64,000 bases of DNA, taken from Exilibacterium sp. (GTDB taxonomy: Bacteria > Pseudomonadota > Gammaproteobacteria > Pseudomonadales > Cellvibrionaceae). Positions within the stretch are counted from its first letter, which is position 1. Each line of letters starts with the position of its first letter. Under the pieces are notes generated by a model, which was given only the letters and a program-made list of their open reading frames with translations, searched no databases and was not told the DNA's origin. The DNA is taken from assembly GCA_028280195.1 (NCBI GenBank), contig JANQMH010000112.1, positions 61,048 through 125,047 of the forward strand. The letters are read 5' to 3'. Shown in pieces: positions 53,581 to 63,407 of this stretch. The position numbers and the translations under genes were made by a program.

Positions 53581-54097
53581 GATTTGCCTCCTTTACCGAT
53601 TAGATTCAAGAAACCGACTTTGTTCCCCCACGACCCGGCGATGTTGCCGTTACCATCTAATATGATACGGTCTGACTGCTGATCCGGGTCACCTCGGGGA
53701 CTCTTTTAACCGTAAAGAGTTGCAACTGCACAGGGTTACCACAATAGAGTTACCACTATCAATTTACAACAACTGTTTACAATAACCGTGTTGTCAAAGG
53801 TGTGCTGCCGGCGCCGCGCGACACCCACTGATAAGCATAGTCGCAATTTTAGTTTATGAAGACCAGGGTTGATAAAAAATTCTCCCGGTTCAGAATTTGA
53901 GCAGCGCAGCCGGTAGTTTTTTATCGGCATAATGGGTGCCATTAGCAGCGGGATTCTGTGCGATAATAGTGACTGTTTTCAGGCGAATTTGTGCTAAAAG
54001 CCGATAATCGGCGCGCATTGCGCCACAGCAGCGTAATTGCACCACAGCGGCGTATAAGGACTAAGGATCAAGGACTAAAGAAGGTGAGGAGAAGGCG
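53581..54097. other. Intergenic control region between prkA and galE
   Basis: A 517-bp stretch between divergent starts. It holds the short hairpin CTCTTT/AAAGAG (53701-53719), GTTACCAC-type steps at 53736-53758 like those near 46.4 kb, a GCGCCACAGCAGCGTAATT... near-duplicate at 54018-54053, and AAGGACTAA repeats just before galE. No convincing gene is present; two short minus-strand frames are low-quality. Confidence 0.5.
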
Positions 54098-55120
54098 ATG
54101 GTGGTTCTGGTAACCGGAGGTGCCGGTTATATCGGCAGTCACACCTGCGTGGAGTTGGCGGCGGCGGGCTTTGAGGTGGTGGTTGTGGATAACTTTTGCA
54201 ACAGCAAACCACTGGCGCTCGAGCGCGTGCAGGCCATAACCGGCAAGGCCATTGTGTCCTATCCCGTGGATGTTACCGATCGTGACGCCCTGCGCCGTGT
54301 TTTTGCCCGGCACGACATCAGTGCGGTGCTGCATTTTGCCGGTTTGAAAGCCGTGGGTGAATCCGCTGAGATTCCCCTGGCCTACTACCACAACAATGTC
54401 GGCGGCACGGTGGCGCTGTGTGAAGTGATGGCGGAATTCGGCGCACAGCAGCTGATTTTCAGCTCCTCGGCCACGGTATATGGCGATCCGGCCAGTGTCC
54501 CCATTCGCGAAAACTTTCCCACCTCTGCCACCAACCCCTACGGCCGCAGCAAATTGATGGTGGAAGAGCTATTGCGCGACTTCAGTGCGGCGCCCGACAA
54601 CAACTGGAAAATTACCCTGTTGCGTTACTTTAACCCCATCGGCGCCCACGAAAGCGGCCAGATCGGCGAAGATCCCCAGGGTATTCCCAATAACCTGCTG
54701 CCTTTCGTGGCGCAGGTGGCGGTGGGAAAACTGCCCCGCCTACAGGTATTTGGCGATGACTACCCCACTGCCGACGGCACCGGCGTGCGCGACTATATCC
54801 ACGTGGTGGATCTGGCGCGCGGCCATGTCAAAGCACTGCAGGCGCTGCAGCGGGCCGCCGCCGGTTGCCATACCTATAACCTGGGCACCGGCCGGGGCTT
54901 CAGCGTGCTGCAGGTGGTCGAGGCCTTCGAGGTCGCCAGCGGCCGCAAGGTGCCTTACCAGGTGGTGGCGCGCAGGCCCGGGGACATTGCCGAGTGTTTC
55001 GCCGACCCCGCCCTGGCGGCGGCTGAACTCGACTGGCGCGCGGAATACGATCTCGAGCGCATGGTAAAAGACGCCTGGCGCTGGCAATCCGCTAACCCGG
55101 AGGGTTATGACAGTTACTAG
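54098..55120 (+). CDS. galE: UDP-glucose 4-epimerase
   Basis: GalE interconverts UDP-glucose and UDP-galactose for envelope polysaccharides. The NAD-binding VTGGAGYIGSHTCVEL, LHFAGLKAVGES, FSSSATVYGDP, catalytic YGRSK and NPIGAH follow the family closely over 340 residues. GGAGAAGG precedes ATG 54098. Its TAG stop codon lies within an ACTAGT-type repeat. It stands alone, convergent with apaH. Confidence 0.96.
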   Translation: MVVLVTGGAGYIGSHTCVELAAAGFEVVVVDNFCNSKPLALERVQAITGKAIVSYPVDVTDRDALRRVFARHDISAVLHFAGLKAVGESAEIPLAYYHNNVGGTVALCEVMAEFGAQQLIFSSSATVYGDPASVPIRENFPTSATNPYGRSKLMVEELLRDFSAAPDNNWKITLLRYFNPIGAHESGQIGEDPQGIPNNLLPFVAQVAVGKLPRLQVFGDDYPTADGTGVRDYIHVVDLARGHVKALQALQRAAAGCHTYNLGTGRGFSVLQVVEAFEVASGRKVPYQVVARRPGDIAECFADPALAAAELDWRAEYDLERMVKDAWRWQSANPEGYDSY

Positions 55121-55154
55121 TCACTAGTTACTAGAGACTAGTAATTAGTGACTG
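55111..55154. repeat. ACTAGT-type repeat, copy 3, overlapping the galE stop
   Basis: Several TTACTAGT/CACTAGT steps run from 55111 and are mirrored by ACTAGTAATTAGTGACTG, giving an imperfect hairpin between convergent galE and apaH. The galE TAG (55118-55120) is part of the repeat. Confidence 0.75.
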
Positions 55155-55162
55155 GTTTACTT

Positions 55163-55981
55163 TTAGACGAAGGGCTCGCAGTCGCAGGTAAACCAGGCTT
55201 CGTCTTCCAGGCGCAACATTGTCAGTCCGCCTTTCCATACGCAGCCCGTGTCCAGCGGGTAGAGGTTGGGCAGGTCGATATTGCCCTCCAGCGCCGCCCA
55301 GTGACCGAATATCAGCTTGTGCCTGCGGGTTTTGCGCTGCAGGTGGGCGTACCAGGGCCGGTAGCCGCGCGGCGCATTGGCGGGGCTCGACTTGTTGCCC
55401 AGCTCCAGCCTGCCGGCGGCATTGCAGAAACGCATGCGGGTAAAGTAGTTAGTGATTACTCGCCAGCGGTCGAACCCTTGCAGGCTCTTGTCCCAGCAGC
55501 TGGGCCTGTTGCCGTACATGGTGGCCAGAAAGGCGTAGAAATCGTCGCCGCGGATGACTTCCTGCAGTTCCGCCGCGCGTTTCAGCGCCTTTTTCAGGCT
55601 CCACTGCGGCGGAATGCCGGCGTGCACCATGGTAAATCCCAGCTGTGGATCGTGGTGGATCAAGGGCTGTTGCCGCAGCCAGGCCAGCAGCTGCTCGCGA
55701 TCCGGCGCGGTGAGGATGTGCGACAGCGTATCGCCGCGCCCGGGCAGGCGAAAACCGTGGGCGACCGCCAGCAGGTGCAGGTCGTGGTTACCCAGCACGG
55801 CGGTAACGGCCCCGCCCAGGTTGTAGACATAGCGCAGGGTATCGAGGGATTCGGGGCCGCGGTTGACGATATCGCCCGCCAGCCACAGGCGGTCTTTGCG
55901 CGGGTTGAACTTTACCTCCCCGAGCAGGCAGCGCAGAGGCGTGAGGCAACCCTGGAGATCACCGACAGCGTAAGTTGCCAC
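55163..55981 (-). CDS. apaH: Bis(5'-nucleosyl)-tetraphosphatase, symmetrical
   Basis: ApaH splits Ap4A to two ADP and removes Np4 RNA caps. It is a metallophosphatase of 272 residues with AVGDLQGC (GDxxG), LAGDIVNRGP (GDxVDRG variant), LGNHDLHLL (GNHD), MVHAGIPPQW and FGHWAALEG. It starts MATYAVGDLQG. It follows ksgA on the same strand, but the apaG gene that usually sits between them is absent; the 81-bp gap holds no frame. Confidence 0.95.
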   Translation of the reverse strand: MATYAVGDLQGCLTPLRCLLGEVKFNPRKDRLWLAGDIVNRGPESLDTLRYVYNLGGAVTAVLGNHDLHLLAVAHGFRLPGRGDTLSHILTAPDREQLLAWLRQQPLIHHDPQLGFTMVHAGIPPQWSLKKALKRAAELQEVIRGDDFYAFLATMYGNRPSCWDKSLQGFDRWRVITNYFTRMRFCNAAGRLELGNKSSPANAPRGYRPWYAHLQRKTRRHKLIFGHWAALEGNIDLPNLYPLDTGCVWKGGLTMLRLEDEAWFTCDCEPFV

Positions 55982-56062
55982 AGGCGCTCAGCACGCTGTT
56001 GGATACCGGCACCAAGGTCGCCGGGGCGCTGGCGGCGATCGAGGCATAAACGGGCTTTGGCG

Positions 56063-56887
56063 TCATTGTATTCCCTGTGTTTGCGCATGCTCGGAGAGGC
56101 TGTCACTGAGGCTGACAAAGTCCTTCAAGGTCAGGTTTTCGGGCCGAATACCGGCGTCGATACCCAGTTTTTCGATACTTTCGGCTGCCATCAGCTGTTT
56201 CAGCGCATTACGCAGGGTCTTGCGCCGTTGCTGAAACGCCGTGTTTACCAGGCGCTCGAGCGTGGCCACATCCCTGGCCGGCAGCGGCAGTGTTGCATGG
56301 GGCGTCAGCCGCACCACGGCGGAATCCACCTTCGGCGCCGGCCGAAAACTCTGTGGCGGCACCGCAAACAGCTTCTCCACCCGGCAGTGATATTGCACCA
56401 TAACACCGAGGCGGCCATAGGCTTTTTCGCCGGGCTGCGCGCACAGTCGCTGCACTACCTCCTTCTGCAGCATGAAGTGCATGTCGCCGATCTGCCGGCC
56501 AAAACCCAGCAGGTGGAATATCAGCGGCGTGGAAATATTGTAGGGCAGATTGCCGACAATGCGCAGCACCCCGCCGCCGGCAGTCTCGGCCAGCAGGCGG
56601 GCGAAGTCAAACTTGAGGGCGTCGCCGCGGTGGATTTTGAACGCCGGATAGCTGGCGAACTGCGCCAGCAGCAGCGGCACCAGGTCGCGGTCTAGCTCCA
56701 CCACCTGCAGGTTCGGGCAGGCCTCCAGCAGCGGGCCGGTGAGCGCGCCGCGGCCGGGCCCGATTTCCACCAGCCTGTCATCCGCACGCGGGGCGATATG
56801 GCGCACGATACGCTGGACAATGCCCGGGTCCACCAGAAAATTCTGCCCAAAGCGCCTGCGCGCCCGCGGCGGCGGCGCCTGTTTCAA
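56063..56887 (-). CDS. ksgA: 16S rRNA (adenine1518/1519-N6) dimethyltransferase
   Basis: KsgA dimethylates two adenines in 16S helix 45, a late 30S check. [12 protein letters not shown]-binding [24 protein letters not shown] and the catalytic [10 protein letters not shown] motif are intact; the C-terminal helix domain is present. The protein is 274 residues. Its start overlaps the pdxA stop by 4 nt, so the two are coupled. Confidence 0.96.
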   Translation of the reverse strand: MKQAPPPRARRRFGQNFLVDPGIVQRIVRHIAPRADDRLVEIGPGRGALTGPLLEACPNLQVVELDRDLVPLLLAQFASYPAFKIHRGDALKFDFARLLAETAGGGVLRIVGNLPYNISTPLIFHLLGFGRQIGDMHFMLQKEVVQRLCAQPGEKAYGRLGVMVQYHCRVEKLFAVPPQSFRPAPKVDSAVVRLTPHATLPLPARDVATLERLVNTAFQQRRKTLRNALKQLMAAESIEKLGIDAGIRPENLTLKDFVSLSDSLSEHAQTQGIQ

Positions 56888-57879
56888 GGCAGCCGTTCCC
56901 CGCCGGCGCCGAGCATGGCGGCGGCGTAGCGGACGGCGGTTTCCAGGCTGCCGGCGTCGGCGCGGCCGCTGCCGGCCAGGTCCAGGGCGGTGCCGTGGTC
57001 CACCGAAGTGCGGATAAACGGCAGGCCCAGGGTGATATTGACCGCTGCGCCAAAACCCTTGTGCTTGAGTACCGGCAGCCCCTGGTCGTGGTACATGGCC
57101 AGTACGGCGTCGGCCTGTTGCAGGTATTTCGGTGTAAACAGGGTATCGGCTGGCAGCGGTCCCCGCAGATCCATGCCTGCCGCGCGCAGCCGCGCCAGTG
57201 CCGGCTCGATGACGTCGATCTCCTCGCGGCCCAGATGGCCGCCTTCACCGGCGTGGGGGTTGAGTCCGCACACCAGTATCCGCGGTGCCGCGATAGCGAA
57301 TTTGGCACGCAGGTCACTGTGCAGGATACGGATGACCTCAGTCAGGCCGGCGGCGGTGATGGCGGCGGGTACGGCCGCCAGCGGCAGGTGGGTGGTGGCC
57401 AGCGCCACCCGCAGGCCCTCAGTGGCCAGCATCATCACGACTTTGGGGGTGGCGGTCTTGTGCGCCAGGTATTCGGTGTGGCCGCTGAAGGTGAAGCCGG
57501 CATCGCTGACTACACTCTTCTGCACCGGGCCGGTTACCAGGGCGGCAAAACGCCCCTGCAGGCAACCGCTGACAGCGCAGTCCAGCGTCGACAGGACATA
57601 GCCGGCATTGGCGACGTCCAGTCGGCCCGGCGTCACCGCCGCTGCCGCCGTCACCGGCTGCACCGCCAGCTCACCGGCCCGCTGCGGGCGCGGCGGCCGC
57701 TCGAAGTCCACCGGCCGCAGCGACAGCGGCAGCCCCAGCAGTGCCGCCCGCGCCTGCAGTAAGGCCGGGTCGGCGACAGCGACCAGCTCCATACTGCTGC
57801 TGCGCTGGGCCAGCGCTATGGCCAGATCCGGTCCGATGCCGGCCGGTTCTCCCGGTGTCAGTGCGATGCGGTAAGTCAA
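56884..57879 (-). CDS. pdxA: 4-hydroxythreonine-4-phosphate dehydrogenase
   Basis: PdxA oxidises 4-phosphohydroxy-L-threonine in vitamin B6 synthesis. It starts [19 protein letters not shown] and has [12 protein letters not shown] (metal His), [13 protein letters not shown], and [16 protein letters not shown] with [16 protein letters not shown] near the end. The length is 331 residues. The gene is between surA and ksgA, as in E. coli. Confidence 0.95.
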   Translation of the reverse strand: MTYRIALTPGEPAGIGPDLAIALAQRSSSMELVAVADPALLQARAALLGLPLSLRPVDFERPPRPQRAGELAVQPVTAAAAVTPGRLDVANAGYVLSTLDCAVSGCLQGRFAALVTGPVQKSVVSDAGFTFSGHTEYLAHKTATPKVVMMLATEGLRVALATTHLPLAAVPAAITAAGLTEVIRILHSDLRAKFAIAAPRILVCGLNPHAGEGGHLGREEIDVIEPALARLRAAGMDLRGPLPADTLFTPKYLQQADAVLAMYHDQGLPVLKHKGFGAAVNITLGLPFIRTSVDHGTALDLAGSGRADAGSLETAVRYAAAMLGAGGERLP

Positions 57880-57881
57880 TT

Positions 57882-57913
57882 CAGTCTCTAGTTAGCAGTC
57901 GCCAGTGACTAGT
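57882..57913. repeat. ACTAGT-type repeat, copy 4, overlapping the surA stop
   Basis: CAGTCTCTAGTTAGCAGT and CAGTGACTAGT lie between surA and pdxA; the second contains the surA TAG stop codon on the minus strand. Confidence 0.6.
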
Positions 57914-59222
57914 TTTCTTTGAGTTCGACATAGGCTTCGCTGCGGATTTCGCGCAGCCAGTTTTGCAGTTCTTCGTCGAAGCGGCGTTTGCGCAGCAGGT
58001 TGCGGGCCTGGTTGCGAATGACGGTTTCGGTCATGTCCTGGTTGCGGCGTTCGTCGACCTTGAGGATATGCCAGCCGAACTGGCTGCGAAAGGGCTCGCT
58101 GATCTGGCCCGCCTCGGTCTGCTGCATGGTTTGTTCGAAGGTCGGCACAAACTGGCCGGGGGTGGACCAGCCCAGTTCGCCGCCGCTGAGCATGGAGCCG
58201 ATATCTTCGGAGTGCTCGCGCGCCATTTCCTCAAATGAAGCGCCGTCGAGTATCTGCCGGCGGATATCCAGCAACTGCTGCTGCGCCTGTTCCTCGCTGA
58301 CGATGGTGGAGGGCTTGATCAGAATATGGCGCACCTTGGCCTGTTCCACCATGCGCTCGCCGCCGCCGCGCTGCTGGTACAGTTTCAGCAGGTGGAAGCC
58401 GGCATCGCTGGAAAACGGCGCGGAGACCTGGCCCACCTGTAAGGCCGGCACCACGTCGGCGAACAGCGCCGGCAACTGCGCGGTTTTGCGCCAGCCCAGG
58501 TCGCCGCCCTGCAAGGCCTGCGGCCCGGCGGAATTGGCGATGGCCAACTGGCGGAAATCCGCCCCCTGCTGCAGCTGCTCGAACAGCGCCTCGGCCCTAG
58601 TCCTGGCGGCGGCGGTTTCGTCATCGCTGCCGCCACTGGCAACGGCGATCAGAATATGGCCGAGTTGGTAGTCGGGTGAGGTCCAGAACTTGCCTTCGGT
58701 GGAATTGAGAAAGTTGTCGATTTCCTGCTCGGTGATCTGAATGCGGCGGTTTACCCGCCCCTGCTGTACCTGGTTGATCACCATTTCGCGGCGCACCTGG
58801 TGACGCAGGTCGGCAAGCGTCATGCCCTCCAGCTGCAGCTGCTGGGCGAACTGCTCCGCGGTGAGCTGGTTGGCCTGCTGCATGCGGCCGATGGCCTGGT
58901 TGATTTCCGCGTCGCTGATGCGCACGCCGGCGCGGTCGGCCATCTGCAACTGCAGGCGGTCGACGATCAGTTTCTCCAGCACCTGCGAGCGCAGCACATC
59001 CTCCGGCGGCAGCTGGGTCTGCTGGGCGGCGATGCGCTTCTGGATGATTGCCAGCTGTTGCTGCAGCTCACTGGCCATGACCACATCGTCATCGACAATG
59101 GCGATGACCTTGTCCAGAACCACTGTCTGGGCGCCGGCGGGCAGGCAGCACAGCAGCACCAGGGCGCCGAGCACCCTGGTGAAAGCCCGGTGGCGGGCGG
59201 CTGCATTGATCAGTCTATTCAT
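57909..59222 (-). CDS. surA: Periplasmic chaperone/peptidyl-prolyl isomerase SurA
   Basis: SurA escorts outer-membrane beta-barrel proteins to the BAM complex. A signal peptide (ending PAGAQ) is followed by the N-terminal chaperone domain (DKVIAIVDDDVVMASELQQQL) and two parvulin-type PPIase domains. The first is around WTSPDYQLGHILIAV...GGDLGWR, and the second around VRHILIKPSTIVSEEQA...SGGELGWSTPGQFVP. The length is 437 residues. It is downstream of lptD, a known client, on the same strand. A 16-bp repeat array precedes its start codon. Confidence 0.95.
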   Translation of the reverse strand: MNRLINAAARHRAFTRVLGALVLLCCLPAGAQTVVLDKVIAIVDDDVVMASELQQQLAIIQKRIAAQQTQLPPEDVLRSQVLEKLIVDRLQLQMADRAGVRISDAEINQAIGRMQQANQLTAEQFAQQLQLEGMTLADLRHQVRREMVINQVQQGRVNRRIQITEQEIDNFLNSTEGKFWTSPDYQLGHILIAVASGGSDDETAAARTRAEALFEQLQQGADFRQLAIANSAGPQALQGGDLGWRKTAQLPALFADVVPALQVGQVSAPFSSDAGFHLLKLYQQRGGGERMVEQAKVRHILIKPSTIVSEEQAQQQLLDIRRQILDGASFEEMAREHSEDIGSMLSGGELGWSTPGQFVPTFEQTMQQTEAGQISEPFRSQFGWHILKVDERRNQDMTETVIRNQARNLLRKRRFDEELQNWLREIRSEAYVELKEN

Positions 59223-59227
59223 AGGGA

Positions 59228-59291
59228 CACTTAATCGCAGGTACAGTTAATCACAGGTACGGTTAATCGCAGTTACACTCAATCACCGGCA
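59228..59291. repeat. 16-bp tandem repeat in the surA leader
   Basis: Four imperfect units of CACTTAATCGCAGGTA type run from 59228 to 59291, with a fifth partial unit following. The array begins 6 bp from the surA start codon, so it occupies the translation-initiation region. Confidence 0.9.
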
Positions 59292-59342
59292 CGCTTAATT
59301 TGTCGCCATATTGCAGGCCGGCATATTGTTGTTCTGGCCGCG

Positions 59343-62066
59343 CTACTGCAGATTCAATTCGCGCTGGTCATAGCCGCGAATACCTTCGCTCAATACGCTA
59401 CTGACCGTGGTGCCGGTGCCGCCGAGGCCCTTGAACACCACTTCGAAGAACACGCCCTCGTCGAATTCCAGCAGGGAGTCGTCGACCACGTCGATCAGCT
59501 CATTATCGATCCAGCGGCGCCACAGCACCCGCACGCGGTAGCAGCAGCTGTTGTATTCGAGACCGGCTATCTTCTCCAGTTCCCGGTCCTGGGTCAAATC
59601 CTTGTTATAGCGGGCGATCAGGCTCCAGTCGCGATAGAGCGGCCACAGCAGCGATACGTCGGCCTGGTCGAGGTCGTTGTCGATCAGCTCATCGGTATCG
59701 CCGTCGCCGTCAATATCATCGCGGTCAATGCGGCCGGCCTGGCGGCGAAAGCGATGGCCGATATTGAACAGGCGGTACTGATCGTCCTGGTACTGCAGCG
59801 AAAAGTTGCCCTGGGACATCAGCTGTGTTTCCTCATCGTAGAGCAATTCGCTGTTGAAGCGCCAGTGCCTGCCGATTTGCGCGGCGACGCGGGCGGCTAT
59901 CTCGCTCTTGCTGTCGGCCGACGGCGCACCGCTCAGGGCGACGCGGCGGTCTTTGAAGTAGTAGATCTGCCCGAGGCTGACGCTCAGGCGCTCGATGCCC
60001 GATTGCGGCGAGATAAAACGGCTGGTCAGGCCCACGGTCATCTGATTGGCGTCGTCGATACGGTCGCCGCCGGTAAAGCGGCTGTCGCGGAACAGCTGGC
60101 TGTAGGTGAAGGTGGGCTCGGCGGTATCGAAGTCGATGGGGTCGAAGGCGCTCTGGTCTTCGAAGTCGCTGTAAAAATAAAACAGCCGCGGCTCGAAAGT
60201 CTGCAGGTAGGGGCTGCCGAACAGGTCGCCGTCGCGCTCGAATATCAGGCCCATATCCAGGCTGCCCTGGGGTACGGTGACTTCCGGCGAGGCCTCCGCC
60301 AGCGGCTGGTCAAACTTGTCCTCATCGAGGTCGTAGCCGAGGTGTTTGACCGCCGCCGAGGGTTTGAAGAAGCCCCACAGCCACTCCTTGTCCCAGGTTA
60401 CCTTGTAGTTGAGGCGCGCCCGGTCGCCGATCAACTCGCGCTCGCTGGCTGCCGCGGCATCCGCATCCGGGTGGTCAAAGCGCGCCAGTTCATGGTCCAG
60501 GTTAAACAGCCAGTTGCCGGCCCGGTACTCGCCGGCAGCGCTGAGTTCGGGTCTGAGGCGATACTGGTTTTGCACATTGCGGGCGGAGAACAGGGTCTGG
60601 AACTCCTCGGCGCGAGCGCCGAACAGCCAGTTGTCGCTGCGGTAGTTGTACTGCCCCAGGCGGCGCAGGTGAGTGGTGGCGTTAACTGTCAGACTGGCTG
60701 TTTCCAGATCGCGGAAATAGTCGGTGTCGCTGACCTGGGTAAAGTCTATCAGTGTGCTCCAGCGGCGGCCCAGGCCGCCGCTTTGGTGGAGGTTGAACAG
60801 CCAGCGGTCCTCGCCCTCGAATTCACCCACTTTGCGTTCCAGCTCCGCCAGGCGCTGCTCGCTGATCAGACCGTTTTCAAAGCGTATTCTGGCGTCCTCC
60901 AGCGCCTCCTCATCGTCCTGGTCGTCGCCGCCTTTGTCGCTGCCGAGAAAAGCCAGGTTCAGGTCGGTTTCGAAGTTGCGCGACAAATGGCGGAACTCCA
61001 GCTCCAGCATTTCCCCGCGATCGTCGACAAAGCTCGGTGTCAGCGTGAGGTCGTAGTTGGGGGCCAGGTTGAAGTAATAGGGGATGCCGAAATTGAGTCC
61101 GCCGCCGCCGCTGTCGCTGCTGCTGAGGTAGGGAAACAGCAGGCCGGATTTGCGCGTATCGCCGAGCGGAAATTCCAGGTAGGGCGAATAGAAGATCGGC
61201 ACCCCCTCGATTTCGAGGCGCACGTGTTTGCCGCTGCCGACTTCGCGCTCACTGTCCAGAGTGATGTCACTGCCCTGCAGCAGCCAGGCGTCGCTGTCGG
61301 GTTCGCAGCGGGTGAAATTACCCTGCTCCAGCACCAGCAGCCGGTTGTCAATCTGCTCGAGGATGGCGGCGCTGCCGCGGGCGCGGGCCTCGTGGATCAC
61401 GAACTCGGCCTGCTCGAGGCGGGCGCGGTTTGCGGCCATCTGTATTTCCGCGCGGCGGCCGGTCATCAACAGGCCCGGCTGGCGCAGCTCGATATTGCCC
61501 TCGACGATGGCGACCTTGGTGCTGTCGTCGAGGGTGGCGCGATCGGCCTTCAACTGGCGCTGCCCCTGTAGCAGATGGACATTGCCCTCCAGTATCGTGG
61601 TGGTTTGCTGCAGCACCTCTGCGCGCTCCGCCGAGGCGCGCAGGGGGGCCTCGGCCGGGTTCATGCCGGCCTCGGCGTCGTCGCGCGGGGGCTCGATATA
61701 GGCGCCACAGCAGCCGCTGGGTACGCCCGCCCGCTCGGCTTCGCTGAGCTGCTCCAGCGCTACCCAGTCCAGCCGCTGGCGCCGGGGTTGCGGCGCGGCC
61801 GGCTCTTTTGCCGCCGCGGCGGCGCGGCGGCGATCCGGCCCCGGCCGCTGAATTTCACGGCAGTCCCAGTCCTGGCCGTCGCTGCTGGGCCGGCAGTCCC
61901 AGCCGCTGTGGCTCTGGTTTTGCTGCCCGGCGGGCTGCTGGGCATAGGCCGGCAGCGCCGCCAGCAGGGCCAGGCCGAACAGGGTCGATGAGGGTTTGAA
62001 AATACGGGTTTGTCGCTGGATATGTTGACGAATCTCTCGCCTGAGGCGCAGTTGCGAGTCGGCCAT
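59343..62066 (-). CDS. lptD: LPS-assembly protein LptD
   Basis: LptD forms the outer-membrane barrel that inserts lipopolysaccharide. From ATG 62066 the 907-residue product has a signal peptide (ending LPAYAQ), a linker with the paired cysteines SGWDCRPSSDGQDWDC, the OstA jellyroll, and a long barrel ending in NSCCYRVRVLWRRW. The cysteines correspond to the disulfide pairs required for activation. A TTG at 62081 would add five residues. The sequence has an unusual Ala/Pro/Arg-rich segment near residues 80-95. The next gene on the strand is surA. Confidence 0.95.
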   Translation of the reverse strand: MADSQLRLRREIRQHIQRQTRIFKPSSTLFGLALLAALPAYAQQPAGQQNQSHSGWDCRPSSDGQDWDCREIQRPGPDRRRAAAAAKEPAAPQPRRQRLDWVALEQLSEAERAGVPSGCCGAYIEPPRDDAEAGMNPAEAPLRASAERAEVLQQTTTILEGNVHLLQGQRQLKADRATLDDSTKVAIVEGNIELRQPGLLMTGRRAEIQMAANRARLEQAEFVIHEARARGSAAILEQIDNRLLVLEQGNFTRCEPDSDAWLLQGSDITLDSEREVGSGKHVRLEIEGVPIFYSPYLEFPLGDTRKSGLLFPYLSSSDSGGGGLNFGIPYYFNLAPNYDLTLTPSFVDDRGEMLELEFRHLSRNFETDLNLAFLGSDKGGDDQDDEEALEDARIRFENGLISEQRLAELERKVGEFEGEDRWLFNLHQSGGLGRRWSTLIDFTQVSDTDYFRDLETASLTVNATTHLRRLGQYNYRSDNWLFGARAEEFQTLFSARNVQNQYRLRPELSAAGEYRAGNWLFNLDHELARFDHPDADAAAASERELIGDRARLNYKVTWDKEWLWGFFKPSAAVKHLGYDLDEDKFDQPLAEASPEVTVPQGSLDMGLIFERDGDLFGSPYLQTFEPRLFYFYSDFEDQSAFDPIDFDTAEPTFTYSQLFRDSRFTGGDRIDDANQMTVGLTSRFISPQSGIERLSVSLGQIYYFKDRRVALSGAPSADSKSEIAARVAAQIGRHWRFNSELLYDEETQLMSQGNFSLQYQDDQYRLFNIGHRFRRQAGRIDRDDIDGDGDTDELIDNDLDQADVSLLWPLYRDWSLIARYNKDLTQDRELEKIAGLEYNSCCYRVRVLWRRWIDNELIDVVDDSLLEFDEGVFFEVVFKGLGGTGTTVSSVLSEGIRGYDQRELNLQ

Positions 62067-62369
62067 TAACGCGGTGTCCAATTTGTGTTTTATTGCCCGT
62101 GGTTTAAGCGCCCGGCGAGCCTCACCCCGGTGTTGAGAAAACAGCGGGAACAGTGCGGGCGAAGCCGCGGCGCGTGCGACGAGGGGGATTCTACTTGGGA
62201 AGCTGTTATTTAGCTACACGGCGGCCGATAATCACTTTTAATGACTTTGTGCCGCTATCGGTTAGAATCGCCGTTTTGGCGGCGGCGACAGGCGCGCAGT
62301 CGGCAAAGGCGGGGTTAAGGAAAGGCGGGATTGAAAGACAGCATAATAAAGACGGGATACAGAAGAGTT
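62067..62369. other. Divergent intergenic region between lptD and amgK
   Basis: A 303-bp stretch with no gene. TAGAAT near 62264 could be a -10 box for amgK on the plus strand, but no good -35 is visible. No clear sigma-E promoter for lptD was recognised on the minus strand. Confidence 0.35.
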
Positions 62370-63407
62370 ATGGTTGAGGAGCAGGCCCTGCAGAGCTGGG
62401 TGATGCAGGAGTTAGCGGCGCGACAGTGGTGCCAGCGGGCGCCCGAGCTGATACCGCTAAACGGCGACGCCGGCTCGCGGCGCTATTTTCGCGTGCAGGC
62501 GCAGCCGCGCCTGCTGGCCGTCATCTCTCCGCCGGATGCGCTGCACAACGGCGGTTTTGCCGCGCTGGCCGATTTCCTGCGCCGCCGGGGTATAAAGGCT
62601 CCGCGGGTGGTCGCCGCAGCGGCCGGGCGCGGCTTTATGCTGGTGGAGGATTTTGGCGATCGCCTGCTGCTGGGGGAACTGGGGCCCGATTCGGCCGACG
62701 GGCTGTACGGCGAAGCGCTGATGACGCTGCTGAGGTTGCAGCAGTGCCCGCGCCCGCCGCAATTACCTGCCTACGATGCCGAGCCGCTGCTGCGGGAGCT
62801 GCGCGTGTTTCAGCAGTGGTTTGTGCCCAAACTGCTGGGTGCGGTACTGCGCGACGATGAGTGCCGGCTATTGGAAGCAGTGTTCCAGTTCCTGCTGGAC
62901 AGCGCCCTGCAACAGCCACGGGTGCTGGTGCACCGGGATTATCATTCGCGCAACCTGATCGTCTGCGATGGCGGCGGCCTCGGGCTGATAGATTTTCAGG
63001 ACGCCATCTGGGGCCCGCTGACCTACGACCTGGTGTCGCTGCTGAAAGACTGTTATGTGCGCTGGCCGCGGCAGCGGGTGAGGCGCTGGGCACTGACCTA
63101 CGGCGATATGCTGATCGAGACGGGTCTCAGCGAGCCGCTGCCGCAGTCGCAGTTTTTGCGCTGGTTCGACCTGATGGGACTGCAGCGGCATTTGAAAGTG
63201 CTGGGCGTGTTCGCACGCTTGTCGCTGCGCGACGGCAAGCCCGGCTATCTGCGCGACCTGCCTCTGGTAATCCGCTATATCCTCGAGGTGACTGCCGCCT
63301 ATCCGCAACTCGGTGAGTTCGGCGACTGGTTTGTGCGGCGGCTGCTGCCGCAGTGTGAGGCGCAGCCCTGGTACAGCGACTACCGGCACGCGGGTGAGCG
63401 GCGGTGA
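62370..63407 (+). CDS. amgK: N-acetylmuramate/N-acetylglucosamine kinase AmgK
   Basis: AmgK phosphorylates the anomeric OH of MurNAc/GlcNAc in the cell-wall recycling bypass of pseudomonads, which contributes to fosfomycin tolerance. It has the aminoglycoside-phosphotransferase fold: LNGDAGSRRYFRV, MLVEDFGDRLL, catalytic VHRDYHSRNL and DFQDAIWGPLTYD. The protein is 345 residues from ATG 62370; a TTG at 62331 would add 13. The next gene, murU, starts inside its stop codon (GTGA), so the kinase and uridylyltransferase are coupled. Confidence 0.93.
   Translation: MVEEQALQSWVMQELAARQWCQRAPELIPLNGDAGSRRYFRVQAQPRLLAVISPPDALHNGGFAALADFLRRRGIKAPRVVAAAAGRGFMLVEDFGDRLLLGELGPDSADGLYGEALMTLLRLQQCPRPPQLPAYDAEPLLRELRVFQQWFVPKLLGAVLRDDECRLLEAVFQFLLDSALQQPRVLVHRDYHSRNLIVCDGGGLGLIDFQDAIWGPLTYDLVSLLKDCYVRWPRQRVRRWALTYGDMLIETGLSEPLPQSQFLRWFDLMGLQRHLKVLGVFARLSLRDGKPGYLRDLPLVIRYILEVTAAYPQLGEFGDWFVRRLLPQCEAQPWYSDYRHAGERR

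Noticed and set aside
53736..53942. A 68-codon minus-strand frame in the prkA-galE gap
   Set aside because: It has no ribosome-binding site, runs through repeat-like DNA and resembles no protein.
59754..61571. A 605-codon plus-strand open frame
   Set aside because: It is antisense to lptD, which has full domain support. The frame is low-complexity (Val/Ala/Gln-rich).
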